From Variovorax paradoxus_P (lineage in GTDB: Bacteria; Pseudomonadota; Gammaproteobacteria; Burkholderiales; Burkholderiaceae_C), in NCBI RefSeq assembly GCF_050627025.1, contig NZ_CP192472.1: a DNA stretch of 64,000 nucleotides. One strand, given 5' to 3'. A program made the position numbers and the translations under genes. Below, piece by piece: positions 58,317 through 64,000 of the stretch (its first letter is position 1; the number at the start of each line of letters is the position of its first letter). The notes beneath the pieces are model-generated. The model saw only the letters and a program-made list of their open reading frames with translations. It ran no database searches and was not told the DNA's origin.

Positions 58317-59188
58317 CGACGCACCTGCCGTTGTTGCCTCTGCCACGTCTCACCGAGGCCCGCGCCGCGCTCACGCGCGAAGTCGAGGTTGTCGATGAAC
58401 ATGGCGCCCGCGGCACTGTTTCCATTCCCGCCGAGCGCGATCTCACGGTGTATGTAGACCGGCGCGAGCTGGTCACGCTGATGACTCTCGGCGCCCAGCC
58501 CGAACTGCTGGTGCTCGGGTACCTGCTGAACCAGCGCCTCATCGAATCGGCCAGCGACGTCGAGTCGGTCACGGTCGATTGGGAGGTGGGCGCCGCGGCG
58601 GTCAAGACGCACGCCGGCATCGACCGCATCGAAGAGCGCACCGCAAAGAAGGTGGTGACCACCGGCTGCGGCCAGGGCAGCGTGTTCGGCGACCTGATGG
58701 CCGACATCGACAAGCTCCAGTTGCCGCCCACCCGCATGACGCAGGCGCAGCTCTATGCGCTGGTCAACGCCATCCGGCTCCAGGAGAGCACCTACAAATC
58801 GGCCGGTTCGGTGCATGGCTGTGCGCTGTTCACGCTCGAGCCGGGCGGCACCGAGGCCACGATGCATTGCTTCGTCGAAGACGTAGGCCGCCACAACGCC
58901 ATCGACACCATTGCGGGCTGGTGCGCCATGCAGCCGGCAGGCGCACTGGCGGGAGATCGCGTTTTCTACACGACGGGGCGGCTCACGAGCGAGATGGTGA
59001 TCAAGTCGGCGCAGATGGGCGTGCCCATCGTGGTCTCGCGCAGCGGCATCACGCAAATGGGCCATGAGGTGGCCACGCGCGTCGGCCTGTGCGCCATTGG
59101 CCGCGCCACCAACCGGCACTTTGTCTGCTATGCGGGCGTCGACCGCCTGGTGCTGCAGCCGGAACTCGCGCGCCGCAATCCGGCCTAA
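58313..59188 (+). CDS. fdhD: Formate dehydrogenase sulfurtransferase FdhD
   Basis: A 291-residue protein that transfers sulfur from a cysteine desulfurase to the molybdenum cofactor, needed for active formate dehydrogenases. The sulfur-carrying Cys is C119 in 'TTGCGQGS'; E. coli FdhD has two cysteines in CxxC form here, this one has a single Cys. 'CFVEDVGRHNAIDTIAGW' and 'YTTGRLTSEMVIKSAQMG' are typical. GTG 58313 overlaps the upstream stop. It could serve both formate dehydrogenases in the cluster. Confidence 0.94.
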   Translation: MTTHLPLLPLPRLTEARAALTREVEVVDEHGARGTVSIPAERDLTVYVDRRELVTLMTLGAQPELLVLGYLLNQRLIESASDVESVTVDWEVGAAAVKTHAGIDRIEERTAKKVVTTGCGQGSVFGDLMADIDKLQLPPTRMTQAQLYALVNAIRLQESTYKSAGSVHGCALFTLEPGGTEATMHCFVEDVGRHNAIDTIAGWCAMQPAGALAGDRVFYTTGRLTSEMVIKSAQMGVPIVVSRSGITQMGHEVATRVGLCAIGRATNRHFVCYAGVDRLVLQPELARRNPA

Positions 59189-59258
59189 GGGCTGTTCCCC
59201 TACTCGCGGTAAGCCCCTGAAAGGCGCCGATGCGCCCGCGTCGGCTATCGTCTCGCCC

Positions 59259-61775
59259 ATGAATGCCTCCCTCCGCCTTGGCTGGCGCACCCTCTGGCGC
59301 GATCTGCGCGCCGGTGAACTGCGCCTCTTGATCGTTGCCGTGCTGCTGGCTGTGGCCGCACTCACGGCCGTCGGCTTCTTTGCCGACCGATTGCAGGGAG
59401 GCTTGCAGCGCGACGCCCGGCAACTGCTTGGCGGCGACGCCGTGGTAGTGAGCGACAACCCCACGCCCGAGGCCTTCATTGCCCAGGCGCGCGTATTCGG
59501 TTTGCAGGGCACGGGCACCTACGGCTTTCCTACCATGGCGCGGGCCGACGATGCCCAGGGCGGCGCCAGCAAGCTGGTGGCGCTGAAGGCGGTGACGGCG
59601 GGATACCCGCTTCGCGGCAGCCTGCAAACGGCGAACGCCGCCGATGCGCCCGGCAACACCACGCGCGACATTCCTCCGGCGGGGGAGGTGTGGGTCGATG
59701 CATCGCTGCTTGACTCGCTCGCGCTCAAGGTGGGAGACATGCTTCTTCTTGGCGACACCAGCCTGCGCATCGGGCGCGTGATCACGCTCGAGCCAGACCG
59801 TGGGGCGGGCTTCATGAGCTTTTCGCCGCGCGTCATGCTCAACCAGGCCGACGTGCCGCGCACCGGCCTCGTGCAGCCCGCGAGCCGTGTGGGCTACCGC
59901 TACGCAGTGGCGGGCGCCGATGCCGACGTCAAGCGCTTTTCCGACTGGGCGGAGGCCACCATCAAGAAGGGCGAAATGCGCGGCGTGCGGCTCGATTCCT
60001 TCGAAGGCGGCCGCCCCGAAATGCGCCAGACACTGGACCGTGCCGAAAAATTCCTGAGCCTCGTCGCGCTGCTTGCGGCGCTCCTGTCGGCCGTGGCCGT
60101 GGCGCTGGCCGCGCGCGGCTTTGCTGCCAACCATCTGGACGACTGCGCCATGCTGCGCGTGCTCGGCCAGAGCCAGCGCACCATCGCCATGGCTTACTCG
60201 TTCGAGTTCGCGGTCGTCGGCATCGTGGCCAGCAGCCTCGGCGTGGCAATCGGCTTTGCCGTGCACTACGTGTTCGTGGTGCTGCTTGCGGGCCTGGTCG
60301 AAACGGCGCTGCCGGCAGCTACCTTGTGGCCCGTGGCTTTCGGCCTGGGCATGGGGCTCACGCTGCTTTTCGCGTTTGGGTTGCCGCCGGTTCTGCAGCT
60401 GGCCAAGGTGCCGCCGCTGCGGGTGATCCGGCGCGATGTCGGCGGGCTCAAGCCTGCATCGCTCGCGGTGCTGGGCATTGGTGTGGCCGGCTTTGCGGCC
60501 TTGCTTATCGCGGCCAGCAGCGACCTCAAGCTGGGCCTGATCGCTGTCGGCGGCTTTGCCGGCGCGGTGGCCGTGTTTGCGCTGCTGAGTTGGATCGCCG
60601 TGAAGGTGCTGCGCCGCAGCGTCAATGAGACCACCGCGCCGCGCTGGCTGGTGCTGGCCACGCGCCAGATCTCCGCGCGCCCTGCCTATGCGGTGGTGCA
60701 GGTGAGCGCGCTGGCGGTCGGCCTGCTTGCGCTGGTGCTGCTGGTGCTGCTGCGCACCGACCTGGTCGCGAGCTGGCGCAAGGCCACGCCGCCCGATGCG
60801 CCGAACCGCTTCGTCATCAACGTCATGCCCGACCAGAGCACGGCGTTCCAGAAATCGCTGCGCGATGCCGGCGTGAAAAAGTTCGACTGGTATCCCATGA
60901 TCCGCGGCCGGCTGGTGGCCATCAACGACAAGCCCGTGTCGCCTGACGACTACGCCGAAGACCGCGCCAAGCGCCTGGTCGACCGCGAGTTCAACCTCAG
61001 CAACAGCGTGGAAGCACCGGCGCACAACAGCATCGTGGCGGGTGCGTGGAAGCCCGACGCGCCCGGCGAGGTCAGCGTGGAAGAAGGCCTTGCAGAAACG
61101 CTCGGCCTCAAGCTGGGCGACGTGCTGCGCTTCGACATAGGCGGCATGCAGAACGATGCGCGAATCACTTCGTTGCGCAAGGTCGACTGGGGTTCGATGC
61201 ATGCGAACTTCTTCGTGATGTACACCGTGGCCGAATTGCGCGATGTGCCGGTGACCTACATGGGCGCCTTCCGCGCGCCCGAAACGCGCGGCTTCGACAA
61301 CGCGCTGGTGCGCAGCTACCCCAACGTGACCAACGTGGACATGAGTGCCACCATCAACCAGGTGCAGCGCGTGCTCGACCAGGTGATTCGCGCGGTGGAG
61401 TTCCTCTTCGGCTTCACGCTTGCGGCAGGCCTGGTGGTGCTGTTTGCCGCGGTTACCGCCACGCGCGAAGAGCGTGCGCGCGAGTTCGCGGTAATGCGCG
61501 CGGTGGGCGCGCGTGCCAGCCTGCTGCGCCAGGTGCAACGGGCCGAGCTGGCGGGCGTAGGCCTGCTCGCGGGCTTTCTGGCGAGCATCGTGGCATCGGT
61601 CATCGGCTGGGGGCTGGCGCGCTACGTATTCGACTTCACATGGACCGCGTCGCCCGTGGTGCCGGTGGCTGGCGCACTCGCGGGCGCAGTGCTGGCGCTG
61701 GCCGCCGGATGGTGGGGCTTGCGCGATGTGCTGCGCAGGCCGGTGGTGGACACGCTGCGGCGCGCGGCCGAGTAA
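59259..61775 (+). CDS. FtsX-type ABC transporter permease (large)
   Basis: An 838-residue inner-membrane protein with two FtsX domains (core helices around residues 265-370 and 710-820), an N-terminal helix ('LLIVAVLLAVAALTAVGFFA') and a further helix pair near 400-450, with large periplasmic loops between. This plan fits YbbP-like permeases that work with an ATPase of the LolD/YbbA type. No ATPase gene is adjacent, so its partner is encoded elsewhere. The substrate is unknown; lipid or lipoprotein handling is possible. Confidence 0.9.
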   Translation: MNASLRLGWRTLWRDLRAGELRLLIVAVLLAVAALTAVGFFADRLQGGLQRDARQLLGGDAVVVSDNPTPEAFIAQARVFGLQGTGTYGFPTMARADDAQGGASKLVALKAVTAGYPLRGSLQTANAADAPGNTTRDIPPAGEVWVDASLLDSLALKVGDMLLLGDTSLRIGRVITLEPDRGAGFMSFSPRVMLNQADVPRTGLVQPASRVGYRYAVAGADADVKRFSDWAEATIKKGEMRGVRLDSFEGGRPEMRQTLDRAEKFLSLVALLAALLSAVAVALAARGFAANHLDDCAMLRVLGQSQRTIAMAYSFEFAVVGIVASSLGVAIGFAVHYVFVVLLAGLVETALPAATLWPVAFGLGMGLTLLFAFGLPPVLQLAKVPPLRVIRRDVGGLKPASLAVLGIGVAGFAALLIAASSDLKLGLIAVGGFAGAVAVFALLSWIAVKVLRRSVNETTAPRWLVLATRQISARPAYAVVQVSALAVGLLALVLLVLLRTDLVASWRKATPPDAPNRFVINVMPDQSTAFQKSLRDAGVKKFDWYPMIRGRLVAINDKPVSPDDYAEDRAKRLVDREFNLSNSVEAPAHNSIVAGAWKPDAPGEVSVEEGLAETLGLKLGDVLRFDIGGMQNDARITSLRKVDWGSMHANFFVMYTVAELRDVPVTYMGAFRAPETRGFDNALVRSYPNVTNVDMSATINQVQRVLDQVIRAVEFLFGFTLAAGLVVLFAAVTATREERAREFAVMRAVGARASLLRQVQRAELAGVGLLAGFLASIVASVIGWGLARYVFDFTWTASPVVPVAGALAGAVLALAAGWWGLRDVLRRPVVDTLRRAAE

Positions 61776-61807
61776 CAGACAGATTTTTTCTTCAGGCGCG
61801 GGCGGCA

Positions 61808-61840
61808 AGGGCCTGGGAATGCAATACATTCCCCGGCCCT
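61808..61840. other. Long hairpin between the permease and ATPase genes
   Basis: AGGGCC-T-GGGAATG pairs with CATTCCC-C-GGCCCT around CAATA, giving a 14-position stem with one mismatch. It lies 27 bases before the ATPase start. No T run follows on either strand, so it may be an mRNA leader structure or a protein site more than a terminator. Confidence 0.5.
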
Positions 61841-61867
61841 GCATTCATTCGATGAGAACCCACCTAC

Positions 61868-63319
61868 ATGCGCTTGGCGTCATTCCAGATCACCAACTTT
61901 CGCTCGATCAACGACAGCGGCTCCATCGATACCACCCAGCTCACGGCAATTCTTGGCCGCAACGACAGCGGCAAGTCGAACCTGCTGCGCGCGCTGCACA
62001 GCCTGAACCCTGCCGAAGGCATTGCCGAACTCAGCCCCATCAAGGATTTTCCGCGGCATCGTCGCCTTGAAGAGTGCCAGCCCGACACACCGGTTGTCGC
62101 AACACGCTGGGCCCTCGACGAGAGCGAGCGGGCCGAGTTGACGGAGATGCTTCCGCGCGCAGCCAACGTGCGCCACGTCACCGCGGGCCGTGGCTACGGC
62201 ACTGCGCGCTGGACGGGGCTCGAAGGTTTGGCGGAGCTGTCGCTCGACGTGTCGGACATCAAAGGAAAAGTCCGCAAGATCGTGCCCGCCGTGAAGGCCG
62301 CAGCCGAGAAGCTGCCCGAGCCCGCCAAGGCAGCACTGGAGCAGGAGGCCGACGCCTTCGACGCCGCAATGATCCTGAGCCCCGACTACATCCGGTGGTC
62401 GGAAGGCGCAGTGAAGGCGTTGCAAACCCTGCGCAAGGCGCTGGCTGCTGCGGATGCCGAGCTCAGCGACAAGCAGGAGCAGATGCTGGCCGAGCTAGAG
62501 GACATGGCCCGCGCAATTGCCAACGACACGCCGGCGCTTGCGAAGGCAAAGCAGTGGGTGCTCGATAAGCTGCCCCGCTTCATCTACGTGGACGAGTACC
62601 CGGCGCTGCCTGGCCGCCAGAACATTGCCGACTACCTGGTGCGCAAGGGCTGGGGCCAGGCATCGCCGGAGCAGCAGAGCTTCGAGAAGCTCTGCAAGGT
62701 GGCCGGGCTCGACCCGCAGCAACTGCAAGACCTGCTGGACAAGAACGACCTGGCCACACGCAACCAGCTCGTCAACCGCGCAGGGGCAGTCGTCACGTCG
62801 GAGATCCGCAGGCTGTGGAAGGACCGGGAGCTCAAGGTGCGCTTCAACCTCGACGGGCCATGCATGGACACGCTGGTGTCCGACCCCGACGACACCTACG
62901 AGGTGGAGGTGAACCTCGACGAGCGCAGCCGCGGCTTCCAGTGGTTCTTCTCGTTCTACATCACCTTCTTTGCGGATACCAAGGGCGGGCGCGCAGGCGA
63001 CGCCGTGCTGCTGCTGGACGAGCCGGGGCTGCATCTGCATGCACGTTCCCAGGCCGACTTGCTCGAGCACTTCGAGCGCGACTTCGGCAACCAGGTCATC
63101 TACACCACGCACTCTCCATTCATGGTGCCGGTACACCGGCTCGATGCAGTGCGCACGGCCAGCATGAGTCCATCAACCGGCACCATCGTGAGCAACAAGG
63201 CAGAAGGAGATGCGCGCACGCTGTATCCGCTACAGGCCGCACTCATGCTGAGCCGAATGGGCAACGAAGCCATCGCGCCAATAGAGAGCAACGCTCCAGC
63301 GGCAGTTCCTGTCCAATAG
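61868..63319 (+). CDS. OLD-like AAA ATPase, TOPRIM half missing
   Basis: A 483-residue SMC/OLD-type ATPase: Walker A 'GRNDSGKSN' (30-38), a long helical insertion (about 130-300), Walker B 'VLLLDEPGLHLH' (D384-E385) and the switch His in 'YTTHSPFM'. In related OLD-family proteins the segment after 'GDARTLYPLQAAL' leads into a TOPRIM nuclease domain; here the protein ends about 24 residues later with a sequence unlike TOPRIM. Full-length relatives act as nucleases in phage defence or DNA metabolism. This one could be a decayed gene or a free ATPase. slyX starts four bases after the stop. Confidence 0.82.
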   Translation: MRLASFQITNFRSINDSGSIDTTQLTAILGRNDSGKSNLLRALHSLNPAEGIAELSPIKDFPRHRRLEECQPDTPVVATRWALDESERAELTEMLPRAANVRHVTAGRGYGTARWTGLEGLAELSLDVSDIKGKVRKIVPAVKAAAEKLPEPAKAALEQEADAFDAAMILSPDYIRWSEGAVKALQTLRKALAAADAELSDKQEQMLAELEDMARAIANDTPALAKAKQWVLDKLPRFIYVDEYPALPGRQNIADYLVRKGWGQASPEQQSFEKLCKVAGLDPQQLQDLLDKNDLATRNQLVNRAGAVVTSEIRRLWKDRELKVRFNLDGPCMDTLVSDPDDTYEVEVNLDERSRGFQWFFSFYITFFADTKGGRAGDAVLLLDEPGLHLHARSQADLLEHFERDFGNQVIYTTHSPFMVPVHRLDAVRTASMSPSTGTIVSNKAEGDARTLYPLQAALMLSRMGNEAIAPIESNAPAAVPVQ

Positions 63320-63323
63320 AGCC

Positions 63324-63548
63324 ATGGAACATTTACCGGACGATATTGCAGAGCGGCTGACCGAACTCGAGATCAAGTCGAGTTACGCGGAAGACCTGCT
63401 GGAGCAACTCAACATGACGATCTACCGTCAACAGCAGCAAATCGACAGCCTGATTCTCCAGGTGACGCAGCTGAAACAGCAGAGCCAGAACGCGGGGCAA
63501 GAGGGGGCGGCGCGCAGCTTGCGGGACGAGTTGCCGCCGCATTACTGA
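63324..63548 (+). CDS. slyX: SlyX family protein
   Basis: A 74-residue coiled-coil protein with heptad repeats ('RLTELEIKSSYAEDLLEQLN', 'QQQQIDSLILQVTQLKQQ') and the conserved 'LRDELPPHY' ending of SlyX. Function unknown, although the family is widespread in proteobacteria. It starts four bases after the ATPase stop. Confidence 0.93.
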   Translation: MEHLPDDIAERLTELEIKSSYAEDLLEQLNMTIYRQQQQIDSLILQVTQLKQQSQNAGQEGAARSLRDELPPHY

Positions 63549-63599
63549 GGAGGGCGGCCCACTTTTCTGTATCTTGCGGCGCTGCTGTTCAGGGCGGCG

Positions 63600-63830
63600 C
63601 ACCCGCCGACGGGGTACCTTGCTCCGCGAATGTCCCCCGGCCTGCGGCCTCCTCCTTTATTTCGCTGCGCAAGGCACCCCATCGACGGGAGCGTTGCACA
63701 GAGCGGGGGTTGATCAGCGACACACCGGCAGCGTGCCCAAGTGCACAGGGCATCGGGTGCTCCCCGCAGCGAAATAAAGGAGGAGGGGCGCAGCCCCGGG
63801 GGACATTCGCGGAGGGGAGTACCCGGTGGC
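63600..63830. repeat. Large imperfect inverted repeat
   Basis: Left arm from about 63601 and right arm to about 63830. Two perfect arm blocks pair: 63622-63640 with 63796-63814 (19 of 19), and 63648-63669 with 63765-63786 (22 of 22), the rest imperfect. Roughly 80 bases separate the arms. The arms carry an AT-rich 'CTTTATTTC' inside GC-rich sequence. I associate similar sequences with dispersed Variovorax intergenic repeats, but only this one is seen in the window. It fills most of the gene-free gap 63549-63876; small open frames inside it look spurious. Confidence 0.85.
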
Positions 63831-63876
63831 CTGTGCACACGCCCTGAAAAAAGCGAACAAAGCGCCCTGAAGAAGA

Positions 63877-64000
63877 TCAGCCGTGCGAATGCCAGAGCAC
63901 CGCAAAGAAGTGGCAAGAACTGCCCGCCAGCACGAACAGATGCCATACAAAGTGCGCGAACCGCACCTTGTTGTCGAACAAGAAAACCACCGCACCCGCC
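63877..64000 (-). CDS. Hemolysin III (TrhA) family protein, C-terminal end
   Basis: Only the last 41 codons are in the window, reading from the right edge to a stop at 63877-63879. The translated end, 'VRFAHFVWHLFVLAGSS' and 'CHFFAVLWHSHG', is the final helix of hemolysin III/TrhA-family membrane proteins, with the conserved His residues of the metal site (AHxxWH and xxHFF). The name is historical; in E. coli the relative TrhA affects membrane energetics. The rest of the gene lies outside. Confidence 0.8.
   Translation of the reverse strand, partial: AGAVVFLFDNKVRFAHFVWHLFVLAGSSCHFFAVLWHSHG

Noticed and set aside
59049..61844. A 931-codon minus-strand open frame opposite the FtsX permease
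   Set aside because: Shadow frame with His/Gln/Arg-rich translation; it also runs into the end of fdhD on the other strand.
61868..63548. A complete Gabija or other OLD-based defence system
   Set aside because: No UvrD-like helicase or TOPRIM domain is present; the next gene is slyX, so only an ATPase half can be supported.
63574..63840. Small open frames on both strands inside the inverted repeat
   Set aside because: They arise from the repeat arms themselves and have no ribosome site or recognisable domain.

Overview
The window is a 64 kb piece of a high-GC betaproteobacterial chromosome, almost certainly from Comamonadaceae and most like Variovorax. This rests on the gene families and their order (DUF3460-scpA, a BamE-like lipoprotein, a QueE of the Burkholderia cluster type, a DUF3305/DUF3306 formate dehydrogenase locus), on the dense short-gap operons, and on intergenic palindromes of a kind I associate with this family. 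No rRNA, tRNA, CRISPR array, insertion sequence or prophage is visible. Coding density is very high, and the only gene-free stretches of about 300 bases are 33293-33592 and 63549-63876.

Layout. 1-7.6 kb: end of a sodium:solute symporter, an FmdB-type zinc ribbon, DUF502, aspS, then a folate-linked run (nudB, an endonuclease/exonuclease/phosphatase-family enzyme, folE) ending in a stand-alone BLUF blue-light sensor, followed by an EamA transporter and a DUF429 protein. 7.7-13.2 kb: an envelope/stress block (BON lipoprotein, ferritin-like protein, unknown membrane protein, holin-like protein, DUF883 and DUF1328 proteins) next to a CHASE3 histidine kinase, a LuxR-type response regulator and a lone receiver protein. 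13.4-23.1 kb: AsmA, a MoeB-like E1 enzyme, CtpA protease, gpmA, rhodanese, grxC, secB, gpsA, nadC, nadA. 23.1-31.2 kb, mostly minus strand: queD, queE, panC, panB, nadB, scpA, DUF3460, with a plus-strand BamE-like lipoprotein, then a SulP transporter and a small lipoprotein. 31.2-39.8 kb: metG, NAD-type isocitrate dehydrogenase, a phosphodiester glycosidase-family protein, YceH, a zinc-ribbon membrane protein, a phytanoyl-CoA dioxygenase-family enzyme, a patatin and apbC/mrp.

39.9-59.2 kb is the main system: about 19 kb on one strand devoted to formate oxidation and molybdenum. It holds a LysR regulator, a soluble NAD-linked formate dehydrogenase (a NuoE-NuoF fusion plus FdsA), a ModE-like regulator, the molybdate importer modBAC, an uncharacterised DUF3305-DUF3306-polyferredoxin trio, a TorD-like chaperone, a small TAT protein, a TAT-exported respiratory formate dehydrogenase (alpha, beta, gamma) with two small exported proteins of unknown role, and fdhD. 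The genes supply metal uptake, enzyme, maturation and electron transfer for two formate dehydrogenases on opposite sides of the membrane.

59.3-64 kb: a large FtsX-type permease, an OLD-like ATPase that appears to have lost its TOPRIM nuclease half, slyX, a large imperfect inverted repeat, and the end of a hemolysin III-family gene on the minus strand. The strongest leads for undescribed biology are the DUF3305-DUF3306-polyferredoxin trio with its out-of-frame overlap, the two small exported proteins inside the respiratory formate dehydrogenase operon, the truncated OLD-like ATPase, and a QueD homologue without its catalytic cysteine.
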